Of a stretch of 64,000 bases of DNA, positions 35,078 to 42,440 are shown piece after piece; position 1 is the first letter of the stretch; every line of letters begins with the position of its first letter. Where the stretch lies: positions 5,270,001-5,334,000 of the forward strand of contig NZ_CP107945.1 of assembly GCF_036057275.1 (NCBI RefSeq), given 5' to 3'. A program made the translations under genes and the position numbers. The notes beneath the pieces were generated by a model, which was not told the DNA's origin, made no database searches, and saw nothing but the letters and a program-made list of their open reading frames with translations. The stretch comes from Streptomyces sp. NBC_00390. GTDB taxonomy: Bacteria; Actinomycetota; Actinomycetes; Streptomycetales; Streptomycetaceae.

Positions 35078-35845
35078 TTGAAGCTTACGAGAAACAAGTT
35101 CACGCGACCCGTCGCCGCTTTGGCGATGGTCGCCGCCGTCGCTGCCGGTGTTTCCGCCTGGTCCAATACAGCGGAAACTGCCTCGGCGTCTCGGGATGCA
35201 CACCCGGAGCGTATTATGCACGGCAAGGAGAGCCTCAATCTCAGCAGTGTGAGCGAACTGGTCGGAACATCTTCCGTCATCGTCAAGGGGACGGTTCTCA
35301 GTGCCGCACCCGGGCGAAAGGTGGGCAGCGCCGCCGACGGCGGCGTGGACCAAGCGAGAGATGTGACCGTCCAGGTCAACCTGGTTCTCAAGGGAGGGGG
35401 CTACACCATCCCGACGAACATCGTCGTGGAGGAATGGGGCTGGGACGAGGCCGGCCACGCCTATCAGATGGAACACCTCTCCTGGAGTCAGGTGGGAGAC
35501 GTCGGCTACTTCTACCTGGAGGCGGCCGACCCGATGATCACCAAATGGCGCTACGTGAACACGCAGGGCCGGGTTCAGATCAAGGACGGGCTTGTCCGAT
35601 CCTCGGCCGATCCGGTCAGCACGCTGTTCTCGAAGATCGACGGGCGGACCAACTCCGACTTCTACGCGGACATGAAGTACTGGCTCGATCCCAAGCGCGG
35701 CGGAGGCGGCACAGTCGTGCCGCAGCCCGCACCCGCCACGGACGAGCAGCAGCAGCAGGTACCCGACGACGGCGCGGCCGAGCCGGAGCCGGACGGCTCG
35801 ACCAACGACGGCTCCGAGCCGACGCCCTATCCCTCGGCCTCGTGA
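35078..35845 (+). CDS. Secreted protein of the ECF operon, TTG start
   Basis: A 255-residue secreted protein. The chosen start is a TTG at 35078, because a run of Gs just upstream is correctly spaced and the product then begins MKLTRNKFTRPVAALAMVAA, a normal signal peptide. The mature domain contains SSVIVKGTVLSAAPG, VTVQVNLVLKGGG and VGDVGYFYLEAAD. The last 60 residues are Pro/Asp/Glu/Gln rich. Base composition is lower in GC than the flanks. Function unknown. Confidence 0.75.
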   Translation: MKLTRNKFTRPVAALAMVAAVAAGVSAWSNTAETASASRDAHPERIMHGKESLNLSSVSELVGTSSVIVKGTVLSAAPGRKVGSAADGGVDQARDVTVQVNLVLKGGGYTIPTNIVVEEWGWDEAGHAYQMEHLSWSQVGDVGYFYLEAADPMITKWRYVNTQGRVQIKDGLVRSSADPVSTLFSKIDGRTNSDFYADMKYWLDPKRGGGGTVVPQPAPATDEQQQQVPDDGAAEPEPDGSTNDGSEPTPYPSAS

Positions 35846-35890
35846 CGTCGTCCGCCTCTGCCCTCGTTCGTACAAGGAAGTGAGACCTTC

Positions 35891-36412
35891 GTGAACAGCT
35901 CTCGCAAACTCGTCGCCTCGGTGGCGATGTCCGTGGCATTCGTGCTTGGAGTTCCTTTTTCCGCATACGCCGGCCATGATGACGACGGATTCGACCCGGA
36001 TAACCGGAGCCAAGCGGTCAAGGGGTTCTCGCTGACCTCCAATGGAACCACCGCGATGAATCATGGCAAGGCCCAGCTGGAAAAAAGTGTCATCACCACA
36101 TCATGGGGCGACGGTGACATCCGAGTCTATGACGCGAACTATGGGGACAACGGGTGGCACGGGTCCACGGACTGCGTCGACTGGAACGCTTTCATGACGT
36201 CCTGTGACGTCATGCGCGTCCGATTCAATCAGTATCAATACAAGTCCTATTCCGAGTGGAAGTCCCTGGGATGCCATGAATTCGGTCACACGGGCGACCT
36301 CGGGCACCGGAGCAAATCCAATGACACGGACAACAACTCGTGCATGAGGTCGGACCGCTGGCCGCAGTATTTTGACCAGCACGACCTCAACGCCATCGCC
36401 GCGGGGACGTGA
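35891..36412 (+). CDS. Small secreted metzincin-like metalloprotease
   Basis: A 173-residue protein. The signal peptide (about 1-27) ends AYA. The mature part has four cysteines (Cys95, 105, 128, 151), suggesting two disulphides. The zinc-type motif CHEFGHTGDLGHRS gives His129, Glu130, His133 and a third ligand His139, one metzincin spacing. SCMRSD with Met152 would be the Met-turn. Normal metzincins have Gly where Asp136 sits. Snapalysin-type small neutral proteases of Streptomyces are the nearest comparison. The GTG at 35891 is the start. Several AT-rich codons suggest transfer. Confidence 0.75.
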   Translation: MNSSRKLVASVAMSVAFVLGVPFSAYAGHDDDGFDPDNRSQAVKGFSLTSNGTTAMNHGKAQLEKSVITTSWGDGDIRVYDANYGDNGWHGSTDCVDWNAFMTSCDVMRVRFNQYQYKSYSEWKSLGCHEFGHTGDLGHRSKSNDTDNNSCMRSDRWPQYFDQHDLNAIAAGT

Positions 36413-36789
36413 TGTCGAAAATCTGGTGGATATCCGGCTGTGTCGCCGTCGCCCTTGTCGCGGCATTTGCCGCGGTGCGGGCGAATGCGGACGGCGTGGA
36501 TGTCGATGCCTTCCGGAAGTCCGCCGAGCGGCCGGCCTTCTGCAAGGCCGCGGCACCGCTGGACCTCTCCCACGCTGATCAGCTGACTCCGCACAAGCGT
36601 CAGCACGTCGTCGAGGAACTGGGAGGAATGGCGCCCGACGGCATCGTGGAGGACTTCGAAACGCTCATGGAGTGGTACGAGAACCCGACCGAGGAACGCC
36701 GGGACAGCACCAAGCAGGCCAGCGTCCGGGTGGGCCAGTTCATCGAGCGCAGCTGCGACGGTGTGAACATCGGCGGCATACGGACCTGA
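36412..36789 (+). CDS. Small exported or membrane-anchored protein of the ECF operon
   Basis: A 125-residue protein whose ATG overlaps the stop of the metzincin gene (TGATG). One N-terminal hydrophobic segment (IWWISGCVAVALVAAFAAVR) leads to an exported domain with two cysteines (about 44 and 115). It contains PHKRQHVVEELGGMAPDGIV and a helical acidic middle. The tight coupling to the protease gene suggests a partner or inhibitor of it, but that is inference. No family recognised. Confidence 0.7.
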   Translation: MSKIWWISGCVAVALVAAFAAVRANADGVDVDAFRKSAERPAFCKAAAPLDLSHADQLTPHKRQHVVEELGGMAPDGIVEDFETLMEWYENPTEERRDSTKQASVRVGQFIERSCDGVNIGGIRT

Positions 36790-36802
36790 CCGACAAGACC
36801 GT

Positions 36803-37387
36803 TCAGCCCACGGGCTTGCCCGTCAGCTCCACCCCGGCCGCGCGCATCTCCTCCAGCGCGCGGCCGGTGGTCTCCGCGGCGACGCCCGCCGTCAGGTCGA
36901 GCAGTACGTGCGTGATGAAGCCCTCGCGGGCCGCGTCGAGTGCCGTGGCCCGCACGCAGTGGTCGGTGGCGATGCCGACCACGTCCACCTCGGTGACCTT
37001 GCGCTCGCGCAGCCACTCGGCAAGCGTCGCGCCGTTCTCGTCCGTGCCCTCGAAGCCGCTGTACGCCGCCGCGTACGCGCCCTTGTCGAAGACCGCGTCG
37101 ATCGCCCCCGAGGCGACCGCCGGGGCGAAGTTCGGGTGGAACCCCACACCCTCCGTGCCCGCGACGCAGTGCGCCGGCCAGGAGTCGACGTAGTCCGGCT
37201 GTGCGGAGAAGTGGTCCCCCGGGTCGACATGGTGGTCACGGGTGGCCACCACATGGCGGTAGCCCGGCTGGGCCTGGCCGATGAGGTCGGTGATGGCGGC
37301 TGCGACGTCGGCACCGCCGGACACCGCGAGGCTGCCGCCTTCGCAGAAGTCGTTCTGGACGTCCACGACGATCAAGGCGCGGTGCAT
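36803..37387 (-). CDS. pncA: Nicotinamidase (isochorismatase-like fold)
   Basis: Hydrolyses nicotinamide to nicotinate in NAD salvage. A 194-residue cytoplasmic protein. The catalytic triad is Asp9 (VVDVQNDF), Lys102 (FDKGAY) and Cys144 (ATDHCVRAT). The metal site is around RDHHVDPGDHF (Asp51, His53). It lies 170 bp downstream of pncB on the same strand, and together they turn nicotinamide into nicotinate mononucleotide. Confidence 0.95.
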   Translation of the reverse strand: MHRALIVVDVQNDFCEGGSLAVSGGADVAAAITDLIGQAQPGYRHVVATRDHHVDPGDHFSAQPDYVDSWPAHCVAGTEGVGFHPNFAPAVASGAIDAVFDKGAYAAAYSGFEGTDENGATLAEWLRERKVTEVDVVGIATDHCVRATALDAAREGFITHVLLDLTAGVAAETTGRALEEMRAAGVELTGKPVG

Positions 37388-37560
37388 GGCGGGTGTCCTT
37401 CGGTGGGGTGGGCGGGTCGGCGGCAACGGGTTCGGACATACGGGCGGGCGACGCCAACGAGCGTAGAGACTCGCGAGGCCGTACGGGAGAGGGCGTCCCC
37501 GCGGGCCGGGGCACGTGCCTCGTACACCTCCTGAGCCCCCGCTGCCCCGTACGCAGCGGC

Positions 37561-38889
37561 TCACACGTACTCCGTAGGGATGACAGGCTCGCCGCGCGAG
37601 AGCTGGGTCGCGGAGAGCGGCAGACCCGCACGCGCCTCGAAGTGCCGCCTGCGCGCCGCCTCCAGGGGCTCGCGGGTGACGCTCTCGCCGCCCTTGATCA
37701 GCTGCACCAGCAGCTGCCGGTCGGCGAGCGAGTCCGGGACGGCCCCCGTCCCCAGCACCTCGGCCTCGGCGACCCCGTCCCCGTCCAGCCGGCGCGCGGC
37801 CCACTTGCGGCCGCCGACCGACGTCTTGCCGCCCAGCGGCTTCTTCGCCACTGCCTGCAGCGGGGCCTTGGGGTCGGCGGACCGGGCACGGGCGACGAGC
37901 TTGTAGACCATCGAGCAGGTCGGGTGCCCGCTGCCGGTGACCAGCTGGGTGCCCACCCCGTACGCGTCCACCGGCGCCGCGGCGAGCGAGGCGATCGCGT
38001 ACTCGTCCAGGTCGGAGGTGACCACGATCTTGGTGTTGACGGCCCCCAGCTCGTCCAGCTGGTGGCGCACCCGGTGCGCCACCAGCACCAGGTCGCCGGA
38101 GTCGATACGCACGGCGCCCAGTTCGGGACCGGTGACGTCCACGGCGGTACGGACCGCCTCCGCCACGTCATAGGTGTCGACCAGCAGGGTCGTGCCGCGT
38201 CCCAGCGAGTCGACCTGCGCCTGGAAGGCGCCGCGCTCGGTGTCGTGCAGCAGGGTGAAGGCGTGTGCGCTGGTGCCGACGGTGGGGATGCCGTAGCGGA
38301 ACCCGGCCGCCAGGTCGGACGTGGAGTCGAAGCCGCCGATGTACGCGGCGCGTGAGGCGGCGACCGCGGCGAGCTCGTGCGTGCGGCGCGCACCCATCTC
38401 GATGAGCCTGCGTCCGGCGGCTGCCGCCGACATCCGCGAGGCCGCGGCCGCGATCGCGGAGTCGTGGTTGAGGATCGACAGGATCACGGTCTCCAGCAGC
38501 ACGCACTCGGCGAAGGAGCCCTCCACCCGCAGGATCGGCGAGCCGGGGAAGTACACCTCGCCCTCGGGATAGCCCCAGACGTCACCGCTGAAGCGGTAGT
38601 CGGCGAGCCACTTCAGGGTGGGCTCGTCGACGATGCGCTGCTCGCGCAGGAAGGCGAGCACGCCGGGGTCGAAGCGGAAGTTCTCCACGGCGTCCAGGAC
38701 GCGGCCGATCCCGGCCACCACGCCGTACCGGCGGCCGTCGGGCAGCCGGCGGGTGAAGACCTCGAAGACGGAGCGGCGGCGGGCGGTGCCCGACTTCAGT
38801 GCCGCCTGCACCATCGTGAACTCGTACTGGTCGGTGAAGAGCGCGGTCGACGGAACATCCACCGGCAGCCCAAGGTCCGCAGTGTTCAT
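37561..38889 (-). CDS. pncB: Nicotinate phosphoribosyltransferase
   Basis: Couples nicotinate and PRPP to give nicotinate mononucleotide. A 442-residue enzyme. N-terminal TDQYEFTMVQAAL is conserved, as are IRIDSGDL-type (VRIDSGDLVLVAHRVR) and VVTSDLDEY in the barrel and GVGTQLVTGSGHP for phosphate binding. The ATG at 38889 (MNTADLGLP) is favoured; ATGs at 38895 and 38898 would add 2-3 residues. A perfect 25-bp palindrome lies between this gene and divergent clpS. Confidence 0.95.
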   Translation of the reverse strand: MNTADLGLPVDVPSTALFTDQYEFTMVQAALKSGTARRRSVFEVFTRRLPDGRRYGVVAGIGRVLDAVENFRFDPGVLAFLREQRIVDEPTLKWLADYRFSGDVWGYPEGEVYFPGSPILRVEGSFAECVLLETVILSILNHDSAIAAAASRMSAAAAGRRLIEMGARRTHELAAVAASRAAYIGGFDSTSDLAAGFRYGIPTVGTSAHAFTLLHDTERGAFQAQVDSLGRGTTLLVDTYDVAEAVRTAVDVTGPELGAVRIDSGDLVLVAHRVRHQLDELGAVNTKIVVTSDLDEYAIASLAAAPVDAYGVGTQLVTGSGHPTCSMVYKLVARARSADPKAPLQAVAKKPLGGKTSVGGRKWAARRLDGDGVAEAEVLGTGAVPDSLADRQLLVQLIKGGESVTREPLEAARRRHFEARAGLPLSATQLSRGEPVIPTEYV

Positions 38890-38906
38890 GACCATCATGC
38901 TAGCGC

Positions 38907-38931
38907 ACATCTCGTCAAAGTGACGAGATGT
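38907..38931. promoter_or_regulatory. 25-bp perfect palindrome between pncB and clpS
   Basis: ACATCTCGTCA (38907-38917) and TGACGAGATGT (38921-38931) form a perfect 11-base inverted repeat around AAG. It starts 18 bp upstream of the pncB start and is 60 bp from clpS. This is a strong operator candidate; the regulator is not identified. NAD-responsive control of pncB would make sense. Confidence 0.75.
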
Positions 38932-38990
38932 CCTTCCGTTCGGCGGGGCCGTTTGTGCGACAGGGCCTCCCGGGTGGCAGCATGGGTGGA

Positions 38991-39293
38991 GTGACTGTGC
39001 CCGTAGAGATCGAACGACCTGAGTCGGCCGAGGAGACGTTCGCCGTCCCGGAACCCGATGTGCCCTGGGTGACGCTGGTGCACAACGACCCGGTCAACCT
39101 GATGAGCTATGTCACCTACGTCTTCCAGGCGTACTTCGGCTATTCCAAGGACAAGGCGCACAAACTGATGCTCGACGTCCATCACAAGGGACGCGCGATC
39201 GTCTCCAGCGGCAGCCGCGAGGAGATGGAACGCGACGTGCAGGCGATGCACGGTTACGGACTGTGGGCCACGCTTTCCCAGGACCGCATCTGA
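38991..39293 (+). CDS. clpS: ATP-dependent Clp protease adaptor ClpS
   Basis: Delivers N-degron substrates to ClpAP/ClpCP. A 100-residue protein with a 25-residue flexible N-terminus, then PWVTLVHNDPVNLMSYVTYV, the conserved substrate-pocket region, and KAHKLMLDVHHKGRAIV. The GTG at 38991 is chosen by similarity to other Streptomyces ClpS; an ATG 9 bases upstream is possible. The next gene overlaps its stop. Confidence 0.93.
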   Translation: MTVPVEIERPESAEETFAVPEPDVPWVTLVHNDPVNLMSYVTYVFQAYFGYSKDKAHKLMLDVHHKGRAIVSSGSREEMERDVQAMHGYGLWATLSQDRI

Positions 39294-39886
39294 TGGCCTC
39301 CCACTTCGAGCCGCTCAAGGGCGGCGGCGCTGCCGTCGCGCTCGACGAGGTCGAGATCTCGATCCTGCGCTCACTCGCCATCCAGCTGCTGGAGCTCATC
39401 GGACCCGGAGAAGAGGCGATCGAGGGCCAGGACCCGCTGGCCGCCCTGTTCGCCGAAGGGCCCAGCGAGGCACCCTCCGACCCGGCGCTCGCCCGGCTCT
39501 TCCCGGACGCGTACGGAGGTCCCGAAGCCGACACGCAGGACGACGAACTGCTCGCCCGTTCCGCCGAGTTCCGGCGCTTCACCGAGACCGACCTGCGCTC
39601 GCGCAAGCGCGACGACGCCCTCGCCGTGGTGCGCACCCTGGACTCCCTCAACGCCGCCGGCGACGGCGGGGCCGTGCTCGAACTCGGCCCCGACGACTGT
39701 CAGCACTGGCTCGGCGCGCTCAACGACCTGCGGCTGACCATCGGCACGCGGCTGGAGGTCGGGGACGAGGACGAGAACGACGCGCTGTACCGGCTGCCGG
39801 ACTCCGATCCGCGCAAGCCGATGGTGATGGCCTACCTGTGGCTCGGCGCGCTCCAGGAAACCCTTGTGGAGACGCTGATGCCGTGA
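39293..39886 (+). CDS. DUF2017 domain protein
   Basis: A 197-residue acidic cytoplasmic protein of an actinobacterial family usually found directly after clpS. Its ATG overlaps the clpS stop (TGATG). It contains LDEVEISILRSLAIQLLELI near the N-terminus and WLGALNDLRLTIGTRLEV later. Function unknown; the conserved coupling suggests a link to proteolysis. Confidence 0.88.
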   Translation: MASHFEPLKGGGAAVALDEVEISILRSLAIQLLELIGPGEEAIEGQDPLAALFAEGPSEAPSDPALARLFPDAYGGPEADTQDDELLARSAEFRRFTETDLRSRKRDDALAVVRTLDSLNAAGDGGAVLELGPDDCQHWLGALNDLRLTIGTRLEVGDEDENDALYRLPDSDPRKPMVMAYLWLGALQETLVETLMP

Positions 39887-40213
39887 CCGGTGCGACGGCG
39901 CACGGTCATCGCCTGTTCGCTCAGCGGACACTCAAATCCGGATAACGATCGCGTCACCGCGGCGGCCTGCCTTGCGGTGTCGCGATTGTTTTGTCCGCTT
40001 CTTCCTGTGACGTGGGCCACATCCGTCCAAGTGGATCAGCATTTCGGGCGTGATAGATCTTCACGACCGCCCGGGGACGCCACCCATGTGCCCGGGGGCG
40101 CTTGGGCCGGCAGACCGCCGGCGGCACTCCATCCACATCCGGGGGGATCAGGACCTGGTCCGCGGCCACGCTACGCAGCGGGCGCGGATCAGCATGGAGA
40201 AAGGCGCATCACC
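39887..40213. other. Non-coding leader of the amino-acid permease
   Basis: About 330 bp with no supported gene. It holds the permease promoter and a long leader with several GC-rich inverted segments (for example around 40095-40130). No riboswitch consensus was recognised. Confidence 0.5.
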
Positions 40214-41656
40214 ATGACCTCAATGCAGGTCGACCAGCACAACGACAGCAAAGAGGCCGCGGGCGCGGACGAGGGCTACCAGCGAGGACTGGGAGCCCGG
40301 CAGATCCAGATGATCGCGATCGGCGGTGCCATCGGCACCGGCCTCTTCCTCGGCGCGGGCAAGGCCATCTCGATGGCCGGACCGAGCCTCATCCTGGCCT
40401 ACGCCATCGCGGGCCTGGTCATCTTCTTCATCATGCGGGCCCTGGGCGAACTGCTCATGTACCGCCCCGTCTCGGGGTCCTTCTCCGAGTACGCGCGAGA
40501 GTTCGTCGGGCCCTTCGCGGGCTTCGTCACCGGCTGGACGTACTGGCTGTTCTGGGTCGTCACCGGAATGACCGAAGTCACCGCGGCCGCCCAGTACATG
40601 ACGTACTGGTTCGACATCCCGCAGTGGGTCTCCGCGCTGATCTTCACGATCGTCCTCTACGGCGCCAACCTGATCTCCGTGAAGCTCTTCGGCGAGCTCG
40701 AGTTCTGGTTCTCGATGGTCAAGGTCACCGCCATCATCGGCATGATCCTGATCTGCCTCGGCATCCTCACCCTCGGCTTCTCCGACGCCGGTGACACCGC
40801 GTCCGTCACCCACCTGTGGGCCGACGGCGGCTTCTTCCCCAAGGGCATCGGCGGCACCCTGATGACCCTGCAGATCGTGATGTTCGCCTTCCTCGCGGTC
40901 GAGCTGGTCGGCGTCACCGCCGGCGAGTCCAAGGACCCGGAGAAGACCCTGCCCAAGGCGATCAACACCGTCCCGTGGCGTATCGCCGTCTTCTACGTCG
41001 GCGCGCTGATCATGATCCTCTCGGTGGTCTCCTGGACCAACTTCGAGCCGGGCGTATCGCCGTTCGTCGCCGCCTTCGACAAGATGGGCCTCGCCGTCGG
41101 CGCCGGCATCGTCAACTTCGTGGTGCTCACCGCCGCCCTGTCGTCCTGCAACTCGGGCATGTACTCCACCGGCCGCATGCTGCGCGACCTCGCGCTCAAC
41201 GGCCAGGGCCCGAAGCTGTTCACCCGCCTGACCAAGAGCGGCACGCCGCTCATCGGCACCACCTTCTCGGCCCTGCTGATGATGTTCGGTGTCTGGATCA
41301 ACTACCAGTGGCCGGGCGAGGCGTTCGAGAAGGTCGTCTCCTTCGCGACCATCTCCGGAATGTGGGCCTGGATCATGATCCTGGTCTGCCAGATCCGCTA
41401 CCGGGCGAAGGCCAACCGCGGCGAGCTGCCCCAGTCGACCTTCAAGGCGCCGGGTGCCCCCTTCACCAGCTGGTTCGCGCTGGCCTTCATCGGCATGGTC
41501 ATCGTGATGATGGGCATGGACGAGGGCGCGCGGACCGCGCTGTGGCCGGGAGTTCCGGTGTGGGCGCTGATCACGGGCGTCGGCTACCTCGCTCTGAAGA
41601 GGAAGAGCAGGAAGAACGCCGAGGACAAGCCCAAGACGGACACCGTCGGCCGCTGA
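40214..41656 (+). CDS. Amino-acid permease (APC superfamily, AAT family)
   Basis: A 480-residue transporter with 12 predicted helices. The N-terminal signature is QMIAIGGAIGTGLFLGAGKA, followed by GPSLILAYAIAGLVIFFIMR and SGSFSEYAREFVGPFAGFVT. This is the GABA/asparagine/aromatic/lysine permease group, probably proton-coupled uptake. The exact substrate cannot be told from sequence alone. A perfect hairpin terminator follows. Confidence 0.9.
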   Translation: MTSMQVDQHNDSKEAAGADEGYQRGLGARQIQMIAIGGAIGTGLFLGAGKAISMAGPSLILAYAIAGLVIFFIMRALGELLMYRPVSGSFSEYAREFVGPFAGFVTGWTYWLFWVVTGMTEVTAAAQYMTYWFDIPQWVSALIFTIVLYGANLISVKLFGELEFWFSMVKVTAIIGMILICLGILTLGFSDAGDTASVTHLWADGGFFPKGIGGTLMTLQIVMFAFLAVELVGVTAGESKDPEKTLPKAINTVPWRIAVFYVGALIMILSVVSWTNFEPGVSPFVAAFDKMGLAVGAGIVNFVVLTAALSSCNSGMYSTGRMLRDLALNGQGPKLFTRLTKSGTPLIGTTFSALLMMFGVWINYQWPGEAFEKVVSFATISGMWAWIMILVCQIRYRAKANRGELPQSTFKAPGAPFTSWFALAFIGMVIVMMGMDEGARTALWPGVPVWALITGVGYLALKRKSRKNAEDKPKTDTVGR

Positions 41657-41662
41657 GCGCCG

Positions 41663-41700
41663 CCGGATCATGCCGGGCCCGTCCGCCCGGCATGATCCGG
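41663..41700. terminator. Hairpin terminator between convergent genes
   Basis: A perfect 15-bp stem (41663-41677 with 41686-41700) and 8-base loop sit just past the permease stop and before the DUF2993 stop on the other strand. Probably bidirectional; there is no T-run. Confidence 0.85.
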
Positions 41701-41714
41701 CCCGCGTGTCCGGC

Positions 41715-42440
41715 TCACACGGCCCCGGAAGGGTCCCGGTTGAGCCGGACGTCGTCCCCGCGGGCGTGCAGCGTCACGCCCGCGCCGGTGACCGAGACAT
41801 CCGTCGGACCGAGACCGGCGGGCAGTTCCGGCACGGCACGCTCCCGGCCCGCGAAGACCTGGGCGACACGCGGGTCGGCCGGGTCGATCTGCCGGCCGGC
41901 GAACGACGCGGCGACCGGGACCATCGTGACGGTGCGTCCGGCGAGCCGGAGTTCGGCCGTGACGGACAGCGGCAGACCGAGGACCACGCGGTCCATCCGC
42001 ACCTGCCGGGAGCCGGCCGCGGACAGCGACGCGTCCGGGCCGAGGCCGGTGACGAGCGATCCGAAGGGCGCGGTGAACCGCGCGTCCGCGCGCGCCGCCG
42101 TGTACCCACCCGCCTCCTCACGGACGTCGCGCAGCTCTATTGCCGCCTGTACCGGCCGTCCTTCGCCGGTGACGGCGTCCGCCCGTACCTCGACCCTGGA
42201 GAAGGTCCCCTCGGCCGCGCTCAGCAGAAACGGAAACGCGTCGATCCGCACCTGCGGGGTGCCGACCACCGCGCTCTGCCGGTGCGCGATCCGGTCCGCG
42301 AGCCTTGCCTCGGCGCGAGCCGCGGCGACCCGGTCGGCCACAGGCAGCGCGGCGAACACCGTGCTCAGCCCCAGCACGGTCCACAGCCGCCGCCCGCGCA
42401 GGCGCGCGAGTGTGCGCTTCATTGCGAGGGTGCGGTTCAT
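41715..42440 (-). CDS. DUF2993 (LmeA-like) exported lipid-binding protein
   Basis: A 241-residue protein. A basic N-terminus and one hydrophobic segment (LWTVLGLSTVFAALPVADRV) are followed by an exported beta-rich domain with VRIDAFPFLLSAAEGTFSRV, typical of DUF2993. Members related to mycobacterial LmeA bind phospholipids. The ATG overlaps the stop of the MMPL gene upstream (ATGA), so the two are coupled and probably act together at the membrane. Confidence 0.87.
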   Translation of the reverse strand: MNRTLAMKRTLARLRGRRLWTVLGLSTVFAALPVADRVAAARAEARLADRIAHRQSAVVGTPQVRIDAFPFLLSAAEGTFSRVEVRADAVTGEGRPVQAAIELRDVREEAGGYTAARADARFTAPFGSLVTGLGPDASLSAAGSRQVRMDRVVLGLPLSVTAELRLAGRTVTMVPVAASFAGRQIDPADPRVAQVFAGRERAVPELPAGLGPTDVSVTGAGVTLHARGDDVRLNRDPSGAV

